DNA of 13,584 bases from Prolixibacteraceae bacterium (GTDB lineage: Bacteria; Bacteroidota; Bacteroidia; Bacteroidales; Prolixibacteraceae), in assembly GCA_027451165.1 (NCBI GenBank), contig DAIDJX010000065.1, positions 1 to 13,584 of the forward strand. The letters run 5' to 3'. Each line of letters begins with the position of its first letter. Positions within the stretch are counted from its first letter, which is position 1. The position numbers and the translations under genes were made by a program. The notes beneath the pieces were generated by a model that was not told where the DNA came from, searched no databases, and was given only the letters and a program-made list of their open reading frames with translations. Positions 1 to 6,957 of the stretch are shown here, piece after piece.

Positions 1-261
1 ACAATCAAATGTTATTAGTTTAAATTATTGATATTTAGTCACTTGCTTCATAGTGTAAACATTAATTATATTTATTGAAAAAGGTTAGAGAGTTGGGGGT
101 ATAATTCAACTTGTACCCTTCGCTATGGCAAAAACAGGCACTTATTCTTTCTTCTTGTTTCTTTCAAATTTTGCTTTGGCAACTATTCAGAATAATAATA
201 TTTCTGGCTGCTTAACCAGTAAAGTTCTGAAACTTCAATCACGGATAAATAAAGCTTTCAA
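1..261. other. AT-rich non-coding left flank
   Basis: This stretch lies downstream of the methyltransferase gene and is clearly more AT-rich than the coding DNA beside it. No gene here is convincing. A 46-codon ATG frame exists at 125-265, but it lacks a ribosome binding site and overlaps the end of the methyltransferase gene. Two structures are visible. One is a pair of interleaved inverted repeats at 91-118. The other is a nested inverted repeat, TTCAGAA at 186-192 pairing with TTCTGAA at 225-231, with CTGG/CCAG inside it. Neither is followed by a T-run in the direction of the methyltransferase transcript, so no canonical terminator can be called. Confidence 0.6.
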
Positions 262-1416
262 TTAGGTTTTTCTCACCAATAGTTTCCTTTTCCCCTCAAA
301 CAGTTCAAATTTCTGGAAACTGCATTCAAGGGCACCGTTGAATAATTTGATTTTCGAAGAAGGTTTCAGTCCGATTTTATGGAAATGCTCAGCAGAGGAA
401 GAGAGGATCCACGCGGTATTTCCCATAAAATGGTGTTTCAGTTTTTCCCCGATTTTCTCATACAAAACCCCGCTTGTATCCAGGTGGATTCTTTCCCCAT
501 AGGGCGGATTCATCATCAGCAGGGCTCCCTCCAATTTCAATTCAGTTTTGGAGAAATCGCCCGGCAGGAAAGTGATCAGGTTGAAAACACGGGCATTCCG
601 GGCATTCGTTTTCGAAGTGAGCACACTGGAGGCATTGATGTCACCGGCATAAATATGAAAATTAAACTCAGCAGGTTCGGCTTCCTCCCGGATGGTATCA
701 AACAAATCCCTGTCAAAATCCTTCCAGGACATAAATGCGTACCCTTTCCTGAATTTCCCGGGAGGAATATTCCTCGCAATCAGTCCGGCTTCAATGGGCA
801 AAGTTCCTGAACCGCACATGGGATCGTAAAAATCTGAATCTCCCTTCCAACCGGCCAACATAAGCATACCTGCCGCCAGCACTTCATTCAGGGGTGCTTC
901 CCCCTGCGACTGCCGGTACCCTCTTTTGTGCAGCGATTCACCTGAACTGTCGATGGAAATAGTGCAATTGTTCCCGGCAATATGAATGTGGAAAATAATG
1001 TCAGGATCGGCAGTGTCGACGCTGGGGCGGCTCCCTGTGCGCTGGCGGAAACGGTCAGCGATGGCATCCTTCAGTTTGAGGGAGGCAAACATGGAGTTTT
1101 TAAACAATTCCGACTGTAGGACCGTGCTTTGGATGACAAAAGAGTCATTCAGGTTCATGAAAAGTTCCCACCTGATTTTCATGCATTTGACATAAAAATC
1201 ATCCATGTTACTGAATTTGAAGGTGTCAATCTGCTTGAAGATCCGGAGGGCTGTTCTCAACCGGTAGTTGGCCCTGTAAATCATGGCGGTATCGCCTGAA
1301 AAATGCACGGCACGCAATCCTTTAACAATATCGCTGCCTCCGATTTCCTGAATCTCCCTGGCAAGCACCTCTTCCAGTCCTTCCAGTGTTTTTACGGTCA
1401 ATTGAAATGTTTCCAA
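262..1416 (-). CDS. THUMP-domain class I SAM-dependent RNA methyltransferase (RlmL-like)
   Basis: This 384-residue protein is the COG0116/RlmL type, predicted to N2-methylate a guanine of 23S rRNA; the exact target is inferred from the family. The N-terminal THUMP/ferredoxin-like region spans about residues 1-155. It is followed by LHKRGYR (162-168), the SAM-binding motif DPMCGSGT (198-205) and the catalytic NPPYGER (303-309). E. coli RlmKL is about 700 residues with a second methyltransferase domain; that RlmK half is absent here, as in many other bacteria. The start is TTG. The frame has a stop only seven codons upstream (the cysE stop) and no ATG or GTG between. The family N-terminus begins exactly here, so TTG is well supported. 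The gene is last in the minus-strand run, 21 nt after cysE. Family assignment is firm; calling it rlmL is less so. Confidence 0.93.
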   Translation of the reverse strand: METFQLTVKTLEGLEEVLAREIQEIGGSDIVKGLRAVHFSGDTAMIYRANYRLRTALRIFKQIDTFKFSNMDDFYVKCMKIRWELFMNLNDSFVIQSTVLQSELFKNSMFASLKLKDAIADRFRQRTGSRPSVDTADPDIIFHIHIAGNNCTISIDSSGESLHKRGYRQSQGEAPLNEVLAAGMLMLAGWKGDSDFYDPMCGSGTLPIEAGLIARNIPPGKFRKGYAFMSWKDFDRDLFDTIREEAEPAEFNFHIYAGDINASSVLTSKTNARNARVFNLITFLPGDFSKTELKLEGALLMMNPPYGERIHLDTSGVLYEKIGEKLKHHFMGNTAWILSSSAEHFHKIGLKPSSKIKLFNGALECSFQKFELFEGKRKLLVRKT

Positions 1417-1437
1417 TGAAATAAGATTTTGGTCTGA

Positions 1438-2373
1438 TTAAATTCCTGCACCATCGGTGAAGGTGAGTCCTTTTGATTTTCCCTGTACTATTTTGGAATT
1501 GGCAGGAACATCTCTGGTGATCCATACATTTCCGCCGATCACAGAATTCCGGCCTATGGTAATCCTGCCCAATATGGTCGCTCCTGAATAGATGACAACA
1601 TTGTCCTCGACCACCGGATGCCTGGGAATTCCCTTCACCGGGTTCCCTTGTTCATCCAGTTCAAAGCTTCTGGCTCCCAGGGTTACGCCCTGATAAATTT
1701 TCACATGATTTCCGATAATGCAGGTGGAACCGATGACTACCCCGGTACCGTGGTCAATGGCAAAACACTCGCCGATCCTGGCTTCCGGGTGAATGTCAAT
1801 CCCCGTTTCACTGTGTGCCATTTCCGCAATATACCTTGGGATCAGTGGAACACCCAGTTCCACCATCCTGTGGGCAATCCGGTAATTGGTGATGGCTTTA
1901 ATGGCCGGATAGCAGAAAATGATTTCCCCGTAACTTTTGGCTGCCGGGTCGCCCAGGAAAAGTGCCTTAACATCGTTCCCCAGTTTCCTCCTGATTTCCG
2001 GTAAGGAGGCGATGAACATAAGCGTATGCTGCTCGGCAAGATTTTCAGATTCTTTTTTTCCCGGCGCTTCATTTTCATCGGCTTCAAAACAGATTCCGGC
2101 AAGAATTTCCCCGCGGAGCAAGGTGAAAAGTTCATCCATATAGACCCCCAGGTAGTGGCCAACCAAAGGATACTCCAATGGAGTATGCCCAAAATAGCCT
2201 GGGAAAATGATCTCCCGGACCAATTCAATGATTTTCCGGAGGTTCTTCATAGAGGGCAGCAAATGCCCCGGCCCAAGCGGATGCGCCAGTTTATTGTATG
2301 ATTCAGGCTGTATCAATTCCTGAATGACTTTTCCGATCTGCTCCGGATAGTTGTAATCCTCTTTCATTGCCAT
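1438..2373 (-). CDS. cysE: Serine O-acetyltransferase, EpsC/CysE type
   Basis: The enzyme transfers acetyl from acetyl-CoA to L-serine, giving O-acetylserine for cysteine synthesis. From the ATG at 2373 it is 311 residues. A helical N-terminal domain covers about 1-185 and a left-handed beta-helix of hexapeptide repeats about 190-290. Asp193 (in GIDIHPEA) and His208 (in IDHGTG) match the catalytic Asp143/His158 of E. coli CysE, with the same 15-residue spacing. The chain ends in Gly-Ala-Gly-Ile. A C-terminal Ile is the residue CysE uses to dock into the CysK active site, so a cysteine synthase complex is possible (inference). The frame stays open to a TTG at 2469, 1 nt after the kinase stop, which would add 32 residues. 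I prefer ATG 2373 (or ATG 2367) because the TTG falls on a promoter-like -33 element and the extra residues lie outside the conserved domains. Confidence 0.92.
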   Translation of the reverse strand: MAMKEDYNYPEQIGKVIQELIQPESYNKLAHPLGPGHLLPSMKNLRKIIELVREIIFPGYFGHTPLEYPLVGHYLGVYMDELFTLLRGEILAGICFEADENEAPGKKESENLAEQHTLMFIASLPEIRRKLGNDVKALFLGDPAAKSYGEIIFCYPAIKAITNYRIAHRMVELGVPLIPRYIAEMAHSETGIDIHPEARIGECFAIDHGTGVVIGSTCIIGNHVKIYQGVTLGARSFELDEQGNPVKGIPRHPVVEDNVVIYSGATILGRITIGRNSVIGGNVWITRDVPANSKIVQGKSKGLTFTDGAGI

Positions 2374-2438
2374 TTGATGCTGTTGAGGGTCATTTACCTG
2401 CTCCTCTATGCCATTTCCTCTCCTGAATTCCTGAGCTA

Positions 2439-2470
2439 CAAAGTTGGAAAAATATCCGGAATCCAGCAAT
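2439..2470 (-). promoter_or_regulatory. Possible internal promoter for cysE
   Basis: Read on the minus strand, ATTG (2470-2467) is followed by 20 nt and then CAACTTTG (2446-2439). This matches the Bacteroidota promoter TTTG-N19-21-TAnnTTTG with one mismatch in each box. Transcription would start near 2432-2434 and give a leader of about 60 nt before ATG 2373. It would let cysE and the methyltransferase gene be expressed apart from guaA. It is a pattern match only; chance matches to such short boxes occur. Confidence 0.4.
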
Positions 2471-3007
2471 TTATCTGAGAAAATTCACAAGATGCCTGAC
2501 TGCATTTTCCTGCCGTTCCTGGCCGGTTCCGGAAATAACATGGTATTTAAAACCGTACTCCAAAATGCAGGAAAGGTAACGGTTATAAAGCATTACTCTG
2601 TTTTCACCCCCATTTTCACGAAGCGGATCAGGAATCCAGGGGATATCGTTCGCACAAAGCAGGTACAGGTCAACCGGCGCCTCCCGGATGGCCTGGTCTA
2701 TCCAGGCTGGCATATGGCCATAAACCACCTCAAACCATACTCTGGTGATAATCAGCCAGGTATCAAAAAATACGACCGGGGTATCCAGCTCAATAGCCTG
2801 TTTCATTTGCGAAAACTGCACTGCCGCAATTTCTTCCACATCCTGGTACGTATAGCCGTGACCTTTGTTTTCCAGGTATTCCCGTGCATATTCCGGGAAA
2901 TAGCTGCCGTGAAAGTGTTGGCTTAGCGCCTGGCTTAGCGCAGATTTACCGGTTGATTCTGCACCCGTTATGACCACAATGATGGGTCTGTTTCCCCTGC
3001 TGTTCAT
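2471..3007 (-). CDS. nadR: NadR-type ribosylnicotinamide kinase (P-loop ATPase)
   Basis: This 178-residue P-loop protein matches the C-terminal kinase domain of NadR, which phosphorylates nicotinamide riboside to NMN in the cytosol. It has a Walker A motif GAESTGKS (15-22), then EYAREY (39-44), FFDT (80-83) and PWIPDPLR (123-130). These correspond in order and spacing to E. coli NadR motifs GGESSGKS, EYGREY, FIDT and PWVADGLR. The NMN adenylyltransferase and helix-turn-helix repressor domains of full NadR are absent, so it should be a kinase only. I chose ATG 3007: it forms an ATGA overlap with the pnuC stop and has GAGAGG 7 nt upstream. An ATG at 3034 would give a 31 nt overlap and nine extra polar residues. 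Pairing with the transporter PnuC supports the function. Databases may label it only as an AAA-family ATPase. Confidence 0.88.
   Translation of the reverse strand: MNSRGNRPIIVVITGAESTGKSALSQALSQHFHGSYFPEYAREYLENKGHGYTYQDVEEIAAVQFSQMKQAIELDTPVVFFDTWLIITRVWFEVVYGHMPAWIDQAIREAPVDLYLLCANDIPWIPDPLRENGGENRVMLYNRYLSCILEYGFKYHVISGTGQERQENAVRHLVNFLR
2919..2941. repeat. Short tandem duplication inside the kinase gene
   Basis: Two identical 11 bp copies of TGGCTTAGCGC lie at 2919-2929 and 2931-2941, with a period of 12 bp. On the coding strand they encode Ala-Leu-Ser-Gln twice (residues 23-30), in the helix just after Walker A. The spacing from Walker A to the next motif equals that in E. coli NadR, so this does not look like a recent insertion. 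Confidence 0.6.
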
Positions 3008-3603
3008 ACTTTTACCTCTCTGCTGCTTTTCCATTGAAAGTACCCGTAAATTGCCAGCGCTTCATAGACAGCAAATAAGACTACTGTAGCCCAAAGGTTT
3101 TGGCTTGCATACAAACCTATGCACAGGAGATCAGTAACAATCCATACCAGCCAGTTCTCCAGTACTTTTCTGGCTAACAGCCAGGTGGCGGCAATACTGA
3201 GCGCAGTGGTCAGGGCATCCATAAAAGGGACCGGAGAATCAGTTTTATTGGTCAGCAGAAAATAAAGCAGGATAAATGAGCCCGCAGCAAGCAGTATCCC
3301 GTAAACTGCGACCGGCCTGTTTATGCGGGTCACAGGTAATTCTCCGGCACTGGTTTTGGATTTGCCACTGACCCAATATATCCACCCATAAATGCTTATG
3401 GCAACATAGTACAGTTGTAAACCCATACCGGCATAAAACCGCGTTGTGTAAAACACCCATGCATAAACTACGGAAGTTGCAATCCCGAAAGGCCATGTCA
3501 GCACTTTCTGCCTGACTGATAGCGTGATATAAATCAAACCCAGGATAGTCCCTGCCAGTTCTGCATAATGACCGGTCAGCCAGTTGGAAATTTCGTCGGT
3601 CAT
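3004..3603 (-). CDS. pnuC: Nicotinamide riboside transporter PnuC
   Basis: This 199-residue inner-membrane protein is of PnuC length and hydrophobicity, with about seven membrane segments (near 16-32, 38-54, 58-78, 96-117, 127-145, 150-166 and 168-190). PnuC-type signatures include the aromatic WxxxW-like stretch around YGWIYW (72-77) and the MDALTTALS region (128-136) leading into a Trp-rich helix pair. PnuC carriers move nicotinamide riboside by facilitated diffusion, and a cytosolic kinase traps it as NMN; that kinase is the next gene, overlapping by 4 nt. Some PnuC relatives in Bacteroidota (PnuT) carry thiamine instead. No thiamine gene is present here, so nicotinamide riboside is the better guess. 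It begins 12 nt after the protease gene ends. Confidence 0.92.
   Translation of the reverse strand: MTDEISNWLTGHYAELAGTILGLIYITLSVRQKVLTWPFGIATSVVYAWVFYTTRFYAGMGLQLYYVAISIYGWIYWVSGKSKTSAGELPVTRINRPVAVYGILLAAGSFILLYFLLTNKTDSPVPFMDALTTALSIAATWLLARKVLENWLVWIVTDLLCIGLYASQNLWATVVLFAVYEALAIYGYFQWKSSREVKV
3015..3020 (-). promoter_or_regulatory. Shine-Dalgarno deciding the kinase start
   Basis: GAGAGG on the minus strand sits 7 nt before ATG 3007, inside the end of pnuC. Most other starts in this window lack such a site. With the ATGA overlap it argues that the kinase is translated by coupling from pnuC and starts at 3007, not 3034. Confidence 0.5.
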
Positions 3604-3615
3604 ACCAGCTTTTTT

Positions 3616-5220
3616 TTACCTGCTGACCAGCGTTTGAGCGTATTGTTTCTGATTGTTAATCAGTTCAAGCGCCTTCTTTATAGTGGTATCGTCCTGGTTA
3701 ACCACCTGATAGAAATATTTATTGGCATATAAATTACTTGCCAGATAGGCCTTAAACTCCTTTTTCAGCAGGTTAGCCGTGAATTTCAGGCTTTCGTTGT
3801 CTCTGGGAATTTCGGCTTTTTCTCCTTTTAATACCAGTGTTTCGATTATGTCATCGCTGACCTTAAACCCTTCGGCGTACTTCTCAAAAACAGGGAACTG
3901 GCGGAGCAGTTTTGCCCTGTTCTGGTCAATGTACTCCAGAACATAGTTGTAAAGGACATTGCTTCTCTGCAGTTTGTTGTAATACCGGTACAGGGAGGAG
4001 GTATCCAGGGGAACGAATATATCGGGCATAACACCTCCGCCTCCATAAACCGTACGGCCTGAATGGAGCGTTTTGTATTTCAGGGAATCTGCAAAGGAAA
4101 CGCTGTCGGCGCTGAAAAGTTCCCCGTTGTCCATCCGTTTCTGGTAATCGGAACGGTAATCTTCCACCCCATTGTTATAAGGCCGTTGTATGCACCTTCC
4201 GCTGGGGGTATAATAATGGGCAGTGGTTAGCCTCACCTGTGATCCGTCGTTCAGGAAAAATGGATTCTGCACCAGGCCCTTTCCATAGGAACGGCGGCCA
4301 ATTATTATACCGCGGTCCCAGTCCTGGACGGCCCCGGAGACAATCTCACTGGCAGATGCTGTTCCTTCATTGATCAGAACCACCAGCCGGCCTGTTTCAA
4401 AAAGCCCGTTACCGGTCGATTTATATTCTCTTTTTGGACTGTTGGTTCCTTCGGTGTAAACGATGAGCCTGTTGGCCGGTAAAAAATCCTCCGCCAGGTC
4501 AGTGGCAGCCTTCAGATAGCCGCCCCCGTTGTTTCGGAGGTCAAGTACAAGGTTTTTCAGATTTTTAGCTTTCAACTCATCCAGCGCTGTTTTGAACTCA
4601 TCGCTGGTGGTCGCAGAAAAACGGCTCAGCTTGATGTAACCTGTTTCCTTGTCCAGCATGTAAGACGCATCAAGGCTGTACAACGGTATTTTATCCCGGA
4701 TAATGCTGAATTCAATCAGTTCTTTAACCTTGCTCCTCTGGATTTTAAGTTTGACAATGGTGCCTTTGGGACCACGGAGTTTGGAAAACACATCGTTGTT
4801 GGTCAGACCGATTCCTGCCACATTTTTGCCGTCGATGACCAGAATCCGGTCTCCGGGTAAAATGCCGTTTTTTTCTGAAGGACCTCCGGGTACCACAGTG
4901 GTTATCAGCAGGGTATCCCTGAAAATATTAAAGGTAACCCCAATTCCTTCAAAATTGCCTACCAGGGGTTCATTCATTTTTTCCACATCAGCTTTGGAGA
5001 TATAAACTGAATGAGGATCCAGATCCTGAAGCATGGAAACAATAGCTTTTTCTGTCAATTTGTTGATATTGGCCGTATCCACATAATAGGTGTCGATCAG
5101 CCGCAACAGCCTGCCAAACTTTTCCGTATTCAGGGGTACTTCCTGGGCAAAGGCTGTCGGAGATCCGGTTATGGCCATGCATCCAAGGAGCAAGAGCAAC
5201 AAAAAATTATTCAATTTCAT
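3616..5220 (-). CDS. S41 family C-terminal processing peptidase
   Basis: This 534-residue exported serine protease is of the CtpA/Prc family, which trims or degrades envelope proteins from their C-termini. It has a hydrophobic signal sequence (about 5-25, likely cut after AFA), a cap motif DPHSVYIS (68-75), a PDZ domain (about 85-170) and the S41 core. Ser289 in EGTASASE and Lys314 in SYGKG form the catalytic dyad; their 25-residue spacing equals that in E. coli Prc (Ser452/Lys477). YYTPSGRCIQ (336-345) and the GGGVMPD segment (394-400) are also typical. A C-terminal helical region of about 120 residues follows. Cys14 within LLGC could instead make it a lipoprotein, but the signal peptidase I site looks better. 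It starts 48 nt after guaA with no good promoter between, so it is probably co-transcribed. The substrate is unknown. Confidence 0.95.
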   Translation of the reverse strand: MKLNNFLLLLLLGCMAITGSPTAFAQEVPLNTEKFGRLLRLIDTYYVDTANINKLTEKAIVSMLQDLDPHSVYISKADVEKMNEPLVGNFEGIGVTFNIFRDTLLITTVVPGGPSEKNGILPGDRILVIDGKNVAGIGLTNNDVFSKLRGPKGTIVKLKIQRSKVKELIEFSIIRDKIPLYSLDASYMLDKETGYIKLSRFSATTSDEFKTALDELKAKNLKNLVLDLRNNGGGYLKAATDLAEDFLPANRLIVYTEGTNSPKREYKSTGNGLFETGRLVVLINEGTASASEIVSGAVQDWDRGIIIGRRSYGKGLVQNPFFLNDGSQVRLTTAHYYTPSGRCIQRPYNNGVEDYRSDYQKRMDNGELFSADSVSFADSLKYKTLHSGRTVYGGGGVMPDIFVPLDTSSLYRYYNKLQRSNVLYNYVLEYIDQNRAKLLRQFPVFEKYAEGFKVSDDIIETLVLKGEKAEIPRDNESLKFTANLLKKEFKAYLASNLYANKYFYQVVNQDDTTIKKALELINNQKQYAQTLVSR

Positions 5221-5268
5221 AGCTTTTTTTTATACTGAAAAATGATGAACTGCAAATTACGGGCCGGA

Positions 5269-6795
5269 TTATTCCCACTCAATGGTGGCCGGTGGTTTTG
5301 AGCTCACATCGTATACTACCCGGTTGATTCCTTTTACTTTATTGATGATTTCATTAGATATTTTAGCCAGAAAATCATAGGGAAGATGGGCCCAGTCGGC
5401 AGTCATGGCATCGGTGGAAGTAACTGCCCTGAGTACTACACAGTTCTCATACGTCCGTTCATCACCCATCACCCCGACTGACTGTACCGGCAGTAAAATT
5501 ACGCCAGCCTGCCATATATGATCATACAATCCCCAATCTTTTAGTCCCTGGATAAAAAGGGCGTCAGCTTCCTGCAAAAGGGCAACTTTTTCCGGGGTGA
5601 CATCTCCAAGTATCCGGATGGCAAGTCCCGGACCGGGGAATGGATGCCGACCGATCAGTTCCTCCTTTAACCCAAGCGCTTTTCCCACTCTCCGTACTTC
5701 GTCCTTGAAAAGTGACCGGAGTGGTTCGACGATTTTCAGGTTCATCCTTTCCGGCAAACCACCTACGTTGTGGTGGGATTTGATGGTTGCAGACGGCCCG
5801 TTCACCGATACCGATTCGATGACGTCGGGGTAAATAGTCCCCTGGGCCAGCCATTTCACATCCTTGATTTTATGTGCTTCAGCATCAAAAACCTCAATAA
5901 AATCGCGGCCAATGATCTTCCTTTTCTGTTCAGGGTCATTGATCCCTTTAAGATCATGCCAAAATTTCTCGCGTGCATCGACACCGATGACATTCAAACC
6001 CATGTCTTCATAGGAAGAAAGCACCTGTCTGAACTCATCTTTGCGCAACAGCCCATGATCCACAAAAATGCAGGTCAGTTGTTTCCCAATGGCCCTGTGC
6101 AACAAAAGCCCTGCTACTGAAGAATCAACGCCCCCGGAAAGGCCAAGTACCACCTTGTCGTTTCCTATTTGCTCATTCAGCAGATGAACGGTTGTTTCAA
6201 TGAAGGAATCAGGCGTCCAGTCCTGGCTGCAGGCACAAATAGATAAAAAGTTGGAGAGGATCTGCAAGCCGTGGGTGGTGTGGTACACTTCAGGATGAAA
6301 CTGGATCCCCCAGGTATTTTCTCCTTCAATTTTGAAAGCAGCATATTCCACATCCTCTGTGGAAGCGATGACCCTGAAATCGTGCGGGAGCCTGACAATA
6401 CTATCCCCATGTGACATCCACACCTGGGAATGCCGTGGAATCTGGTTAAAAAGCGAATTCCCGGCATCAATAAATCCCAGTTTGGCCCTGCCATATTCGC
6501 GGGAGTCGGAAGAGGCCACTTCCCCGCCGTAAAAATGGGAGAGATACTGCGCTCCGTAACAAATGCCCAGCACCGGCACTTTCCCCTTGATTTGGGTCAG
6601 ATCGGGGTGAGGGGCATCATTATCTCTTACAGAATATGGACTTCCCGAAAGGATAACGCCTTTGACCGATTCATCGGGCTCCGGAAAATGGTTGTATGGG
6701 TGGATTTCACAATAGACATTAAGTTCCCGGATCCTTCTGCCGATCAACTGAGTGTACTGGGACCCGAAATCGAGGATGATTATTTTTTCCTGCAT
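5269..6795 (-). CDS. guaA: GMP synthase (glutamine-hydrolysing)
   Basis: This is full-length GuaA (508 residues), which converts XMP, ATP and glutamine to GMP, the last step of guanine nucleotide synthesis, in the cytosol. The class I glutamine amidotransferase domain (about 1-190) has nucleophile Cys79 in GICYG and the His167/Glu169 pair in QFHPEV. The ATP pyrophosphatase domain begins near 195, with P-loop LSGGVDSS (219-226). The dimerisation domain ends in the canonical TIEWE. RHPFPGPGLAIR (383-394) is the usual signature. Nothing is truncated or missing. The gene leads the minus-strand run and has the clearest promoter in the window, with a leader of about 17 nt, which leaves no room for a purine riboswitch. 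Confidence 0.98.
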   Translation of the reverse strand: MQEKIIILDFGSQYTQLIGRRIRELNVYCEIHPYNHFPEPDESVKGVILSGSPYSVRDNDAPHPDLTQIKGKVPVLGICYGAQYLSHFYGGEVASSDSREYGRAKLGFIDAGNSLFNQIPRHSQVWMSHGDSIVRLPHDFRVIASTEDVEYAAFKIEGENTWGIQFHPEVYHTTHGLQILSNFLSICACSQDWTPDSFIETTVHLLNEQIGNDKVVLGLSGGVDSSVAGLLLHRAIGKQLTCIFVDHGLLRKDEFRQVLSSYEDMGLNVIGVDAREKFWHDLKGINDPEQKRKIIGRDFIEVFDAEAHKIKDVKWLAQGTIYPDVIESVSVNGPSATIKSHHNVGGLPERMNLKIVEPLRSLFKDEVRRVGKALGLKEELIGRHPFPGPGLAIRILGDVTPEKVALLQEADALFIQGLKDWGLYDHIWQAGVILLPVQSVGVMGDERTYENCVVLRAVTSTDAMTADWAHLPYDFLAKISNEIINKVKGINRVVYDVSSKPPATIEWE

Positions 6796-6818
6796 TTCTC
6801 TTACTGAATTCTGAGGCG

Positions 6819-6849
6819 CAAATATAGGCGAACATGGCTGAAATTCAAA
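6819..6849 (-). promoter_or_regulatory. Bacteroidota-type promoter of guaA
   Basis: On the minus strand TTTG (6849-6846) is followed by exactly 19 nt and then TATATTTG (6826-6819). Both boxes match the Bacteroidota housekeeping consensus TTTG-N19-21-TAnnTTTG without mismatch. The transcript should start near 6812-6814, about 17 nt before the ATG. It is the only perfect two-box match I found, and it probably drives guaA and the genes after it. Confidence 0.72.
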
Positions 6850-6927
6850 ATATTTCCAGAAGGTACGTAAACATTAAGACCGGTATATTTGGCTTCCGGA
6901 AAATCGCTCACTGTTTGCAAGTTTTAT

Positions 6928-6935
6928 TACTTTTG
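6928..6935 (+). promoter_or_regulatory. Candidate -7 box for the LysM-protein gene
   Basis: TACTTTTG matches the -7 consensus TAnnTTTG and lies 22 nt before the GTG start, a placement similar to that of the guaA promoter. The upstream box is not where it should be: the nearest TTTG (6914-6917) is only 10 nt away. A second -7-like TATATTTG lies at 6884-6891, also without a partner. The promoter call is therefore weak. Confidence 0.35.
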
Positions 6936-6957
6936 TCCATTCATTCAATAGCAAAAG

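Noticed and set aside
75..105. TTGAAA and TATAAT resembling a sigma-70 promoter
   Set aside because: The spacing is 19 nt and the Bacteroidota primary sigma factor uses different boxes; AT-rich DNA gives such matches often.
125..265. 46-codon ATG frame with a hydrophobic start in the left flank
   Set aside because: There is no ribosome binding site, its composition is like the AT-rich spacer, it overlaps the methyltransferase gene end, and it resembles no family I recognise.
2919..2941. Tandem 11 bp repeat as a possible phase-variable or slipped region in the kinase gene
   Set aside because: Only two copies with a 12 bp period, and the protein length here equals that of E. coli NadR, so expansion is not indicated; a change would stay in frame.
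3004..3603. PnuC relative as a thiamine transporter (PnuT)
   Set aside because: No TPP riboswitch-like leader, thiamine kinase or TonB receptor gene is present, and the partner is a NadR-type kinase.
5221..5268. Possible promoter between guaA and the protease gene (TAATTTG)
   Set aside because: It lacks one spacer base of TAnnTTTG and has no matching upstream box.
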